Assembly: GCA_017311185.1 (NCBI GenBank)
Contig: JAESUZ010000420.1
Span: 310,001 to 374,000 of the forward strand
Source of the DNA: Proteles cristata cristata
Taxonomy: Eukaryota > Chordata > Mammalia > Carnivora > Hyaenidae
Length of the DNA: 64,000 nt
Direction: 5' to 3'
A program made the position numbers and the translations under genes. This document shows positions 42,553-53,492 of the stretch, piece after piece (the stretch's first letter is position 1; every line of letters begins with the position of its first letter). The notes beneath the pieces were generated by a model, which worked only from the letters and a program-made list of their open reading frames with translations, was not told the DNA's origin and ran no database searches.

Positions 42553-43367
42553 TCTTCCATCATTTAAAAAAAATGTAAAAGACAAAAAAAATGGAGGGTG
42601 ATTTACAAGATGCTTTCTATCTCTGGGAAAAAGGAGCAGCATTTGGCCATGTTCTTTTGTTTTTCTATTCCTGTCCTAAATCGAAGAGCATGGTTCTCAG
42701 GAAAACCAGTTCCCCAGTTAGGAAAAAATAAAAAAATTAAAAAAAAAAAAAACTCCTTGTAGTTTCTTATAGGAAAAAAAAAGAAAATCCTGACTTTTAG
42801 CACTGATACTACACACTGCTCTGTTAAAGAATTTTCTCTGCCAAAAATAAAAAAAAAAAACAAAAAACGAAAAACAAAAAAAAAACAACCGCTTGAAGCT
42901 GGAGTCGACATTCTGCTTTCAGATGCTGTCTTTTTATTAGTGAGTGATGATGGTTTGCTAATAATCAATAGGTGATAATAATTTTTTTGTAATCCCATCA
43001 AGTGGCTCTCTCTTTGTTTCTGCTCTCTTGTGACTGTGTTAATGTTGAACTGTCGTACCTTAAAGCCGAAAATCAGTAACTATGCATACTGTAGCCAAGG
43101 TATTGGGCTCACAGAATTGTTTGTTGTATAAAGAAGATTTTAAATGTTGTTGCAAACTAACGAGTTACACCGTTTTTAAACTTCCTTTCTCTCCTTGCCC
43201 CCCCCCACCTTTTTTTGCCCACAAATGGTATTATAATGCTTGCTTAGTCAAAGAAGACGGGCCAAACGAGGGTAAACATTTTAACAGCGCAGAATTTGCC
43301 ATCATTTCATTGCCTTGATGCTAACTGTTTGTGTCCTAAGATGCAAAAGAAGTCAGTGGCTTTTAAC

Positions 43368-43375
43368 TGTTTACA
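43368..43375 (+). promoter_or_regulatory. miR-30-5p 8mer seed match
   Basis: A second TGTTTACA, about 65 nt before the proximal poly(A) signal, so it would be present in both 3' UTR isoforms. Confidence 0.6.
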
Positions 43376-43439
43376 AATAGAATGTGATTGTAAAATGTAC
43401 AGTTTGGTTGTGTTTGAATTATGAAATCCCTTCCAATAT

Positions 43440-43445
43440 AATAAA
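43440..43445 (+). promoter_or_regulatory. proximal poly(A) signal AATAAA
   Basis: Canonical hexamer followed within 20-75 nt by T- and GT-rich DNA, a standard downstream element. Use would give a 3' UTR of about 1.74 kb. Confidence 0.75.
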
Positions 43446-44209
43446 CCATGACTTTTTGGCTGCTCAACATTAATTGTCTCTTTTTTGTGAATTTATTTGT
43501 ACGCCCTTTTTTTTACAATGAACGTTTCAACGTTGCTGTGTATGAGGGTCCTCAGAGAGCAACCGAGTAAAAACCTAAGCAAATATTTGAACCTTCTACC
43601 CGAACTTGTCCACAATTTCACCCTGAAATAATGTGAGAACAATGGGAAACTGTAGCTTGCTCCTTCCTACCCTCTTTGAGCATTTTTGGGATCTTGATGC
43701 TCAAAGCTCTTCTGTGACTTCATCTCCCCACCACGTGTGCCCACCTCAAGCCTCCGCAGGAGACCATTTGGAACATGAAGCTTAATGACTCGACAGCGTT
43801 CTAGTGTCACACTCTCATACCTCTGTTACGAAACAAGAAATGCCGCCACCTGGACTGGCCTTTTCCTCCCCCCTTCACGGCCCTCTGTCCCGACCGCGGG
43901 CGCCCGGGGGCAAACCTGTGTGTGTGTTTCCGTGTGTGACTCCACATCACCCTCCAGCTCGCCGGGTGTGCGCCGCCGCCGGACACCCTCCTATAAGCAA
44001 ATGTCGTTCAGCGCATTCAGTGTATATTGACTTCCATACTGGTTTTTCCAAAAACCAAAGGTAGCTTTGAAAAACCACGTTTGGAAATGTTTGGAACGTT
44101 AAGCTGATTGACCTTTTGGGGCTTTGAGTAGTAAATATAATTGAATTCATAACTGCGTTAATTGTAATTGTTAACGTGTTTGGGAGTTTTTTGCGCTTGT
44201 TATGTGGAA

Positions 44210-44215
44210 AATAAA
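44210..44215 (+). promoter_or_regulatory. distal poly(A) signal AATAAA
   Basis: Canonical hexamer in GGAAAATAAAGTGTTTG, followed by a GT/T-rich stretch (TTGTTTCGATTTTTGCC). Use would give a 3' UTR of about 2.5 kb. Beyond it the sequence changes to GC-richer intergenic DNA. Confidence 0.8.
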
Positions 44216-44235
44216 GTGTTTGATTTAAAAAATGA

Positions 44236-45028
44236 AAAAGTTGTTTCGATTTTTGCCTCGTCCTTCAGTTACTACAACACCATTCCCTGAGCGACCGTGT
44301 GGCTTCTCAGTCTTCCGGAACCCTCTGCCGCTCCAGGCCTCAGCCCCACCTCTATGTTTTCCCCACCGGCCCCACCCTGGCCCTACGACCTCAGTCGCTG
44401 CCTGCCATGGTAACACGTCCAGCCATGGTTCCAAGTACAGCTCGCGACACCGCATGGCTCCCGCTCTCTGGACATACATTGGGCCACACGCCGGGTCCTG
44501 GACGTCCTGAGCGGCTCTGCTTTGCTGCTCTGGCTCTGCTGTCCCCAAGAGGGCCCGCCCGACAGTTCCCACCCCCCTTCAAGGACGGTCCTCGCCGACC
44601 TGGGCTTACCCCATGCTCTCCGTCCCCAGCTCAGGCAGGCAGGCACCTCCGCCCTTCCCCCTGACCATGGCCACTTGCTACACAGTCGTCATCCCCTCTC
44701 TGACCGCTATCTCAGGGCTCTGGGCCGGGCCACACCGGCTGGTGAATGAGCTCTGGCTCACCTGTGGAAGCCACGTGCTCAGTCACGTGGTGGGTGCCGA
44801 GTAAATACCAAAAGGTGTGACAGCTGTTCTCTGTTGACATTCGAGGACCAAAAATTGCAGTGGTGCTGCTCTGTTGAACTGGATGCACCAGGGAAGGTCG
44901 AGGTAAAGTTCTTGACAGGTGGGGTCAAATTCAGGTTAAAGGGCATACAGGTAAGAGCCTGAAGACCGGTACTGGGGTGAAGGGAGCAGATGTGTAGATC
45001 AAGGACAAATGGAGGTCACACTGAGCAA
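44236..45028. other. intergenic, no feature
   Basis: GC-rich, C-rich sequence just past the TNRC6A 3' end. Overlapping open frames on both strands (up to ~120 codons) reflect composition. No repeat recognised. Confidence 0.6.
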
Positions 45029-45045
45029 GTTGGCTCACCGTTGGG

Positions 45046-45265
45046 GGGCGCCTGGGTGGCTTGGTTAAGCGTCCAACTTTCGCTTAGGTCATGATCTCGC
45101 AGTTCGTGGGTTCGAGCCCCACGTCGGGCTCTATGCTGACAGCTCAGAGCCTGGAGCCTGTTTCAGGGTCTGTGACTCCCTCTCTCTCTGACCCTCCCCT
45201 CCTCACGCTGTCTCTCTCTCTCTCTCTCTCTCTCCTAGAAATAAATGAAACATTAAAAAAAAAAA
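45046..45265 (+). repeat. young-subfamily CAN-SINE, perfect target duplication
   Basis: CGCTTAGGTCATGATCTCGC and CTCCTAGAAATAAAT ends; flanked by identical GTTGGCTCACCGTTGGG (45029-45045 and 45266-45282). Slightly shortened head (GGCTTGGTTAAGC). Confidence 0.96.
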
Positions 45266-45282
45266 GTTGGCTCACCGTTGGG

Positions 45283-46249
45283 CTAAGACACCATTTCCCA
45301 AGGCACTGGCTCTGCGCCATCCTCCCTCCTTCCACAGTCCTCCCTCTTCTCCAAAGCTTTGCTCTTCTGCGGAGCCCTTCATTTCAGGTGCAGGTGGCGG
45401 GGTCACAGGACAGGAGCCAGAATCACGACCCTAGTGAGCCTTAGGAGCCCCTTCTAGAGACCCCGCCTCTGGCCCGGCAGGCCTCCCTCCTAGCAGACAT
45501 TTGCAAGGTCACGGGGAGGGGGGAAGAAGAGTGATGGAATCTTAAGGGTCCTCCACACACCCAGTGCTTTGAACATATTTTCTCACTTGACCTTCAGGGC
45601 ACCCCAGCGCGGCGCTGGAATAGGGAATGAAGTCACAGCACAGCGGCCCCCCAACTCCCCACCAACACACCCCCAAAGTTAAGCAGAAGACAGAGATGTG
45701 TGTCTCCTTGGGCTTGGGGTGCACAGGTTTAAGCTCTGCATTTTAGGGTGAAAACCTCATGTGAATGTTTCATTCTGCATCGTCTGTGTTTCCATCTAGT
45801 GTTTGTAAAGCTCTGATGCTTGGGCAAGATAAGCCACCGCGAGGCCCCCAGGAGCCCCGCTTTGAGAAGCAGGCTGGAGCCTCAGCTCAGGTTGGCTTGG
45901 GTGGCAGAGATGAGCTCCAGCAAAGGGGCAAGGGACTGACTCCGAGTCCAGGAGCCCCATCTACTCCTTGGAGATGCCCCCGTCCTGGCTGGCTGGCGGC
46001 CTACTAGGTAAGGGAGAGCACCCAGACCCTCAGGATGAGGACTCCGCTTTAGATAGTGAGGGAGGCTGTACTGTAGTCTGGCCAGCTCACAGAAAAAGAC
46101 AGAAAACTAACAAACCAAGCTCTAAATGCCCTGGGACCTGAGCAGTCTGTAGGCTGACTTCAACTCAGACCCCGTTACAGCATTACCACATCACTGAACC
46201 ACCTTGGGTTTCCACTGACGTCATCTTTAAAACCAACTTTTTACTTTTT
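45283..46249. other. intergenic, no feature
   Basis: Unique sequence between two SINEs; no gene, RNA or repeat recognised. Confidence 0.55.
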
Positions 46250-46440
46250 GGGGCACCTGGGTGGCTCAGTCGGTTAAGCGTCCAGCTATGGCTCAGGTCA
46301 TAATCTCACGGTTCGTGGGTTTGAGGCCTACATCAGGCTCTCTGCTGACAGCCAGCTCAGAGCCTCTCCCTGCACCTCCCCTGCTCCTGCTCATTCTCTC
46401 CCCCCACCCAACATAAATAAGTAAAACATTATTTAAAAGC
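46250..46440 (+). repeat. CAN-SINE
   Basis: GGGGCACCTGGGTGGCTCAG head, shortened CT tract, ATAAATAAGTAAAACATT tail. Confidence 0.92.
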
Positions 46441-46452
46441 TTAAAAAAAACT

Positions 46453-46626
46453 GCGGCGTCTGGGTGGCTCAATCAGCTAAGCGTCCGACTTCGGCTCAGG
46501 TCATGATCTCACAGTTCGTGGGCTTGAGCCCCATGTCGGGCTCTGTGCTGACAGCCAGCTCAGAGCCTGGAGCCTGTTTCAGAGTCTGTGTCTTCCTCTC
46601 TCTCTGACCCTCCCCTGCTCATGCTG

Positions 46627-46659
<33 letters not shown>

Positions 46660-46705
46660 ACTAAGTAAAAAACATTAAAAAATAAACTTTTTAAAAAAAG
46701 CTCTC
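46453..46705 (+). repeat. CAN-SINE, tandem to the previous copy
   Basis: GCGGCGTCTGGGTGGCTCAA head begins in the A-rich tail of the preceding SINE. The CT tract is long and continues as CT and TA dinucleotides to 46755. Confidence 0.92.
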
Positions 46706-47019
46706 TCTCTCTCTCTACGTATATATAGACATACCTCTATATATACACACACACAACCCTCTTATTTCTCTTTCTCTGTAACACCCTGACTAACGAATCC
46801 CAGAGTGAGACGATCTCCTAGCAGAAAGCCAGCTGAGTGTGCGGGCGCTGGGCCAGAACCCGGTGTGCTACTGGACTGCACACGGAGTATGTAGGGAACC
46901 AGTGCTCAGCAAAACTGCACGTGTTTCAAGTGTATGTCTCCAGCGGGCTGCGACTTCTGGGGAAAAACATTGATCGTATTTTTCTCTTTATTGATCTGTC
47001 CTCAACTCCAGGAGCATCT

Positions 47020-47515
47020 ATTTCTCCTTGAAACAGCATTATTGAGACACACTTCACACCATACAAGTCACCTACTGAGAGCGGACACACCAGCGCTTGT
47101 TCGTATATTCACATAGCGATGCCCTCGTGACCATACTCGAGTTTAGGACATTTCCATCCTTCTGTCCCGATAGCAATCATCATCCGTTTTCTCGCCAACC
47201 GCCCAGCCCCAGGCAACTACGGATCTACTTTATATGGATCTGTCTATTCTGGACACTTCTTATAAAACCCTCTATGTCATACGGTGCACATGCCGTGTCT
47301 GTACACGTGTCTGTTCCCTGAGTGTGGGGTTTCCAAGTTTCATCCACGCATCAGTACTCCATTCCTTTTATGGCCGAACAATATTCCATTGTAGGGATGG
47401 ACCACATTTTGTGTATCCTGCATCAGTTGATGGACAGTTGGATCGTTTCCATTTTTTGGCTGCTGTGAATCATGCTGCTAGGAACACTCACAGTTTTTGT
47501 GTGTGAACACTGGCT
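47020..47515. repeat. old L1 3' region fragment
   Basis: CATTATTGAGACACACTTCA, later TATTCCATTGTAGGGATGGA and TTTTTTGGCTGCTGTGAATC. Well-preserved order of an ancient L1M 3' region; the same type recurs at 39.1, 54.15 and 58.3 kb. Confidence 0.75.
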
Positions 47516-48320
47516 TCCACAGAGAAAGCGGCCATCTGTCTTGCTCACTTCCGGCTCCCCAGTCCCCGGAAGACTATGTGGTTCACGGCAGGCAGACAAG
47601 TGAGGATGCAGGGAGTGAGTGCTTCCTTGGGTGGCCTTGCACACGATACTTAATATCTCTGCCTCTTCTGCTGTAAAATAAGAGACACAATGAGTCTATC
47701 ATTCTGCAATCCAGGAGGCCCTGGGAAACCAAATTCTTTTTGGTAAGTTTGTAGCAACCCCGCTCAGTGCAAACTTGATTTGAGGCTATTTACAGGTCTT
47801 GTTTATAGCGTGAGAAATTCTGAGAAATCCTGCGGCCTCACTGCAGAAACGGGGACGTGCTCGACGCTGCAGCATGGCCCCAGTCCCCAGAGCAGCATCT
47901 GTAAAATACAGGCTGAGCTATCCAGGAGCACCCACTGGACATTTTTAATGCATGGTTTGCTATGCATCAATTATGCCTCCACATAGACAATTTTTTTCTA
48001 CGATAAAAAGGCTCCCTTTGGTCACTCTTGCGTTACCGTGTTAAAATTAACTCTTGCAAGAAACCCTTTACTTGTGTGACCTAAATGGTGTAGTGCATCT
48101 GGTGGGGAGTGGCCTTGAAACTGCCCAGCCAGCCCCGGCGACGGCGTAACCCTCCTTTGTTGTGGCTTCTCTAGGCCCTGGTGGGCTTGGGGTCTTGTAG
48201 TTCTGGACCTTGTTGCCTGTAAGTGGAGAGAGCAGCCACCAGAGGGCGCACCGTGACTCCCTTTCGCTGGAAGGAGCCTGGAGAACGTTCACTAGGAGAT
48301 TCGCAGGCTTTCCCACACAA
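47516..48320. other. intergenic, no feature
   Basis: Unique or unrecognised sequence with no coding or RNA gene signal. Confidence 0.5.
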
Positions 48321-48512
48321 TCCTACCCAAATCTTTGACAAAACAAAATCGAAAACAGCCAAGAAACCACTGTCAAAAACATTTGCCACGATCTGTCTTC
48401 CATGGACCAGCAGTCCCACGTCGAGGATCTGACCCAGAAAGGTTCTACGCAGGAGATCACATTGACCCCAATATCCACTGCAGCCTTGCTTAGAATGGAA
48501 GCCTGTAAACTG
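48320..48512. repeat. L1 fragment interrupted by a SINE
   Basis: GACCAGCAGTCCCACGTCGA, then ATATCCACTGCAGCCTTGCT and TAGAATGGAAGCC recall an L1 ORF2-to-3' segment. A SINE is inserted directly at its right edge. Confidence 0.5.
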
Positions 48513-48640
48513 CGGCGTTTGGGTGGCTCAGCTGGTTAAGCGTCCGACTTCTGCTCAGGTCTTAGGGTTCTGAGTTCACGCCCCACGTTGGGTGTGAAGA
48601 TTACTAAAGTTAAATAAATAAAAGCTTAAAAAAAAGCAAG
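48513..48640 (+). repeat. short CAN-SINE, older type
   Basis: GCGGCGTTTGGGTGGCTCAG head with GTGAAGATTACTAAAG ending and no CT tract, like the truncated copy at 12.4 kb. Confidence 0.88.
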
Positions 48641-48687
48641 TTGTGCTTCAAAAAAAAAATTCCCTCTTTAAAAACAAATGCAGGGAG

Positions 48688-48902
48688 GGGTGCCTGGGTG
48701 GCTTAGTTGGTTAAGTGTCCGACTTTCACTTAGGTCATGATCTCGCGGTTCGTGGGTTCGAGCCCCGTGTCGGGCTCTGTGCTGACTGCCAGCTCAGAGC
48801 CTGGAGCCTGTTTCAGTCTGTGACTCCCTCTCTCTCTGACCCTACCCTGCTCACACTGTCTCTCTCTCTCCTAGAAATAAATAAAATCATTTAAAAAAAA
48901 AA
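48688..48902 (+). repeat. young-subfamily CAN-SINE, perfect 18-bp target duplication
   Basis: ACTTAGGTCATGATCTCGC and CTCCTAGAAATAAAT signature; flanked by AAAAACAAATGCAGGGAG (48670-48687 and 48903-48920). Confidence 0.96.
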
Positions 48903-48920
48903 AAAAACAAATGCAGGGAG

Positions 48921-49140
48921 GCAGCTGGGTAGCTCAGGTTAAGTGGTTAAGCATCTGACTTTGGCTCCGGTCAGTCTTGTGGTTCGTGGGTTCGAGTCCC
49001 ACGTCCAGCTCTGTGCTGACAGCTTGGAGCCTGGAGCCTGCTTTGGATTCTGTGTCTCCCTCTCTCTCTGCCCCTCCCCTGCTCACACTGTCTCTGTCTC
49101 TCAAACATAAACATTAAAAACTATATAAATAAATAAACAA
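48921..49140 (+). repeat. CAN-SINE, diverged
   Basis: GCAGCTGGGTAGCTCAGGTT head, GGTTCGTGGGTTCGAGTCCC B-box region, AT-rich ATAAATAAATAAAC tail. Confidence 0.9.
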
Positions 49141-49159
49141 ATAAATAGAAATAAATGCA

Positions 49160-49387
49160 GGGGTGCCTGGGTGGCTCAGTCAGTTGAGCATCTGACTTGG
49201 GCTCAGGTCATGATCTCAGGGTTTTTGGATTTGAGCCCTTCATTGGGCTTCTGTGCTGACAGCTCAGAGCCTGGATCCTGCTTTGGATTCTGTGTCTCCC
49301 TCTCTCTCTGTCCTTCCCCTGCTCACATTCTGTCTTTCTCTTTCTCAAAAATAAATGAACATTAAAAAATTAAAAAAAAAAAAAAAA
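49160..49387 (+). repeat. CAN-SINE
   Basis: GGGGTGCCTGGGTGGCTCAG head inserted in the AT-rich tail of the previous copy; fourth member of a head-to-tail SINE cluster spanning 48.5-49.4 kb. Confidence 0.92.
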
Positions 49388-49539
49388 GAGTCCAGAATGT
49401 TTCACAGGGTGTGAATGGGGATCCTGTGCTAGGAAAGGAGCTGCACTAAAAAGATAAAGCCTGTCTCTACCCTCAGACACATCCACCCTCTCAGGATAAG
49501 AGTTTCTGGGCTGATTTCTGGGAGGGGAAGATGTGGCCG

Positions 49540-50100
49540 TACATTTGTGGGAGAACTCACTACAAGCCAGGCCCCAGCCAAAACATCTTTCACTTAACCC
49601 TAACGAGCCAGTGAGCAAAAAGCAACAGTTATGCATTGGTGGTGTCCATCCAGCATACCCGCCCTCCCCCACCTCCAGAGATTGTGGGGACAGAGAGTTT
49701 GCCACCGTGGCCCAGGTGATGGGTTCGATGTGACCAGGGTAGACAAAAAAAAGTTAGGCCAAGGACTATATGGACTGTCGTCAAATCTGTTGAGGAATCT
49801 TTGTTTCCTGCCGGACTTGAACCTGAGTGGATATTAGCTGGGGCTTCTCAAGACCTCGATGAAGAGAGACTGCTTGAGGGCAATGATAAGCCAATAAGCC
49901 GAGAAAGCGCAGCCACAGATGTCAGGTCCTGCTGCCAAGACCTGAGACACTGGACCCGCCGGAGCGGAAGCTTTGGACAGTCCCGCTGTGCGAGTCAGTG
50001 CTGTTGCTTAAACTACTTTGAGTTGGGTTTTTTGTCGCTTGCACCCAAAGGAGCGTTTAATGATACAACTTCCCATTGCCTGAAGGAGAAAAAGGTTTAA
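49540..50100. repeat. unassigned old interspersed repeat, tentative
   Basis: GTTGCTTAAACTACTTTGAG, TTGGGTTTTTTGTCGCTTGC and AATGATACAACTT at the right end recall a widespread mammalian repeat terminus that I cannot name. The 99-codon frame 49801-50100 lies in this material and shows no known domain. Confidence 0.3.
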
Positions 50101-50104
50101 AAAA

Positions 50105-50323
50105 ATCTTTCTAATGTTTTTTTTTTTTTCTTTTTGAGAGAGAAAGAGAGAGAGAACTTGAGCAGGGGAGGGGCAGAGAGAGACAGAGAGACAGAGTCTG
50201 AAGCAGGCTCCAGGCTCTGAGCTGTCAGCACAGAGCCCAACACGGGGCTCAAACTCATGGACTGTGAGATCACAACCTGGGTCAACGTTGGATGCTCAAT
50301 TGACTGTGCCACCCAGATGTCCC
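50105..50323 (-). repeat. CAN-SINE, antisense
   Basis: Poly-T and GAGAGAGAACTTGAGCAGGG through CCACCCAGATGTCCC. Confidence 0.92.
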
Positions 50324-50340
50324 GGGGAAAAAAAGATTTT

Positions 50341-50576
50341 AAAATTTTTATTTATTTATTTATTAAAAATGTTTTTTAATGTTTATTAATTTTTGAGAAA
50401 CAGAGCAAGACTGAGCAGGGGAGGAGCGGAGAGACGCGGAGACACAGAATGTGAAGCAGGCCCCAGGCTCTGAGCTGTCAGCAATGAGCCCGACGGGGGC
50501 TCAAACTCACAAACCGCAAGATCATGACTTAAGCCAAAGTTGGATGCTTAACCGGCTGAGCCACCCAGGCTCCCCC
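50341..50576 (-). repeat. CAN-SINE, antisense, with target duplication
   Basis: Flanked by AAAAAAGATTTT (50329-50340 and 50577-50588). Tail is a TTTA microsatellite. Confidence 0.92.
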
Positions 50577-50607
50577 AAAAAAGATTTTTTTTCTAAAGCA
50601 AATTCTT

Positions 50608-50800
50608 GGGGGCACCTGGGTGACTCAGCTAAGCATCTGACTTTGGCTCAGGTCTCAGTCTCACGAACTGAGTTCAAACCCCGCATGGGGCTCTCTGAAG
50701 TCGGTGTGTAGCCCGCTTTGGATTCTGTCTCCCTCTCTCTCTGCCCCTCTCCAGCTCACGCTCTGTGTCTTAAAAATAGATAAACGTTACCAAAAAAAAT
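50608..50800 (+). repeat. CAN-SINE
   Basis: GGGGGCACCTGGGTGACTCA head, CT tract, AAAATAGATAAACGTTACC tail. Confidence 0.91.
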
Positions 50801-50802
50801 TT

Positions 50803-50896
50803 TTTTAAGGTAAACTCTACCCCCAACATGGGGCTAGAACTCATGACCCCATGATCAAGAGTCACATATTCTACTGACTGGACCAGCCAGGCGCCC
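50803..50896 (-). repeat. short old CAN-SINE, antisense
   Basis: AACTCTACCCCCAACATGGG, GCTAGAACTCATGACCCCAT and CAGCCAGGCGCCC; older type without CT tract, back-to-back with the preceding sense copy. Confidence 0.85.
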
Positions 50897-50934
50897 TGGA
50901 GGAAAAAAGATTTTTTTTTTAAATTACTGTTTGA

Positions 50935-51150
50935 CGGGTGCCTGGGTGGCTCATTCAGTTAAGCATTGGATTCTTGATTTTGGGTCACGATCTCATAGTT
51001 TGTGAGTTCGAGCCCTGCGTCAGGCTCTGCGCTAATAGCACAGACCCTGATTAGGATTCTCTCTCTCTCTCTCTCTCTCTCCCTCTTTTTCTTCCCCCCT
51101 CCTCTCTCTTGCTGTCTCAAAAATATATAAATGTTTAAAAAATAAGAAAT
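50935..51150 (+). repeat. CAN-SINE with target duplication
   Basis: Flanked by AAATTACTGTTTGA (50921-50934) and AAATCATTGTTTGA (51151-51164), two mismatches. Confidence 0.91.
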
Positions 51151-51212
51151 AAATCATTGTTTGAAAGAGCAGTGAGCTAGACCCAGGGAACCCTCTCTCC
51201 TGGAAAATCTAC

Positions 51213-51277
51213 GAAGGAAGGAAGGGAGGGAGGGAAGGAGGGAGGGAGGGAGGGAGGGAGGGAGGGAGGGAGGGAGG
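51213..51277. repeat. (GGAA)n/(GGGA)n microsatellite
   Basis: Tandem GAAG units grading into uninterrupted GGGA units from 51239; the G-rich strand can form a G-quadruplex and length polymorphism is likely. Confidence 0.95.
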
Positions 51278-52199
51278 TGCTCTTGCACATCCAGGGCTCC
51301 AACAGCTGCGGAGGGAAGGCAAACATGTGGATGAACAAGCTCGAGAGTATATAGCATGGAATTTCCCCTACTGCCTGTGGGAGGCCTTGTGAGTCAAGAT
51401 TCTGGCATGAAAGGGAGATCACACTCAAAAGAATCTAAGGTAATTCCAGACAGAGACTGTCTCCGGAGATCTGTGCCGCGCTCGGAGCACAACCAGGCGG
51501 AGCAGCTGGATCTAGCTACTGTGGGCGCAGCTGCCCCTCGGCTGAGGATTAGGGAGTGATGAGTGACGAGTGACATTACTCGTGAAGGAGACCACTGCCA
51601 GAGCCCCAGGGGGGCAGTGAGAAGGCAGGGCCGCTGAGGGGCACGGGAAACGGGATTACCTCCAATACCCCGCCTTCCCTCCTGCACCCTCTGATCTCCT
51701 GCGGCGCCTCCCAGTGGCCAAATGCAACTGATGCTGGACAGCAAAGGAAGCCAGGTGATAGAGCCCCTGAGAATCAGCCTCCTGGGGCACAGACCCCAGC
51801 GGGAAGGGCAGAAAACAGATCTGGGGGGGGCAACGTGGTCGAACAGTGGAGATTAACCATCTCCTCACTGGAAAGCTGCAATGGAATTAAGGCAAGAAAT
51901 TATAATGTCCTGCACCAGGACTGTGGTGTGGAGTTGGGGGTGTAGATGAATGCAGGAGCGAGAACCGGTATGGACTTGGCTCTGTGAAGAGTGAAGGAGA
52001 GGAGTCTAGGATGTCCCCGCATTTCTGATTTTGCTAATTGCTATATCTCGGCAGGGGTCCTAGAGAGTAAAAGTGGGTTTCATGGTGCAGGGGGGTAGCA
52101 GAGAGTTTGGTTTGGGTCTTGGTGAATCAAGGAGCCTGGGAACAGCCCAGGAGAGCTGTCTAGTTGGCAGCAGGGTATAAGTAGCGTAGACATGGTATT
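51278..52199. other. intergenic, no feature
   Basis: Mixed sequence with possible weak L2 similarity; no gene or RNA recognised. Confidence 0.45.
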
Positions 52200-52270
52200 T
52201 CTTCATTGCTGTGTCCTTAGCTCCTAGCCCAGGGCTGGGCACATAGTAGGTACTCAGAAAATATTTGCTG
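52200..52270 (+). repeat. L2 3' end
   Basis: TGTGTCCTTAGCTCCTAGCC, CAGGGCTGGGCACATAGTAG and GTACTCAGAAAATATTTGCT; the sense L2 terminus, running directly into the following tetranucleotide repeat. Confidence 0.75.
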
Positions 52271-52395
52271 GAAGGAAGGGAGGGAGGGACGAAGGAAGGG
52301 GAGGTGGATGGATGAATGGGTGGGTAGGTGGGTGGATGGATGGATAGATGGATGGGTGGATGGATGGACGGAAGGGTTGGTGGGTGGATGGATAG
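52271..52395. repeat. (GGAA)n then (GGAT)n microsatellite
   Basis: GAAG/GGGA units followed by about 90 bp of GGAT, GGGT and GGTG units. It probably grew from the tetranucleotide tail of the preceding L2. Confidence 0.92.
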
Positions 52396-53492
52396 AGAGC
52401 TGTATATATGTATGTTTAAGAAAGAAGTCACAAGTAGAAATATCAGTTGGGGGTTATCAGTCAGAGGTGAGGGCTGATGCTATGGTAATGGAAATGGATG
52501 TAGAGTGAGGGTTCAGGTAATACCACCATCTGAGATGCAGAAGGAAGCCTGGGTGCCTGAGTAGGAAGAATCAAAAATTCAGAGGCACATGGGATGGAGG
52601 GGAGGCAGGAGCAAATGGAGTCTCAGAACCTGGGGAGGGGAAATTTCAGGGAAGGAGAACGCCACATTCTCAAATGCTGCCTGTGAAGAGAGAGAGTCTG
52701 GGGGCGGGGGTGGGCGTGGGGGGGTAAAGCCACAGTTGGATTCCTGAGTCCTTTGGTGGGGCAGCTGCAGAAGCCATATCCTAGTGGGGGAAGGGGCTAA
52801 TGGACGATGGAGGTTGGGGGGGTGGCATTGTGGGCTGTGTCCTCTGAGAGTCACACCAGGGAGCTCAGAGTGGAGGTGGTTTGTTGGAAAGTGCCCTGGG
52901 AACGCGCGTGAGAGAGGAAGGCAGGCAGGAGTGGGCAGCGGGAAGATGTGAACTGTGACAAGGTCACCACAGAGACTTCGCTCACCTCCAGGGACCGTGC
53001 AGCAGGGGTGACCCTCGCTGGATGCAGGAGAGGCTGCTCCCTTTGGTCGCGGACAATTCCTAGCGAGGGACTCGGCAGGGAGCCATCTCCCGGCAGCTGG
53101 ACACACAAGGGGCTGGTCTCCCAGGAAAGTGGTCTATGGAGGGAAAGACAGAGAGTGAGAGGCCGCTAGAGGGAGACAAAGGGCCAGAAACGCTTTTGTG
53201 CGCCTCTGTATTTGATCACTGGGGACTCGCTGGAGTGTGGTTTTCAGCAGGAAGGAGGAGGAACCCCTGGAGAAGGTGAGACTGAGGAACCCAGAGAGAA
53301 TCATGCTGCCGAGGGGGCCCGTGGGGACAGGTCTGCCCCGCTTTCTGCTTGATCTCCAGAGCTTGGAACATGGCCTGGCATAGAGCTGCCCCGAATACGT
53401 GACTGAATCCGTGAATGAATGCACTCTGGACGTTTTAACGCTGAATAGAAGAAACAGCGCTGACACAGATGCCGTTTAAATGCAGAAATGCA
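52396..53492. other. intergenic, mostly degenerate repeat
   Basis: G-rich sequence with an L2-like end at about 53340-53430 (GGAACATGGCCTGGCATAG, GTGAATGAATGCA). The 175-codon minus frame at 52579-53106 is compositional. No gene recognised. Confidence 0.45.

Larger units (their letters stand above)
41723..44235 (+). other. TNRC6A: TNRC6A 3' UTR
   Basis: About 2.5 kb of AT-rich sequence after the stop, free of SINEs, with several A- and T-homopolymers (42083-42103, 42737-42751, 42847-42880). It has two canonical AATAAA signals, so short and long isoforms are likely. Seed matches for miR-30, miR-148/152, miR-19 and miR-17 families are listed separately. The 3' end just after 44,225 is inferred from the distal signal. 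Confidence 0.85.

Noticed and set aside
52579..53106. 175-codon minus-strand frame
   Set aside because: Pro/Ser-rich translation of a G-rich strand; no homology recognised and no splice or promoter context.
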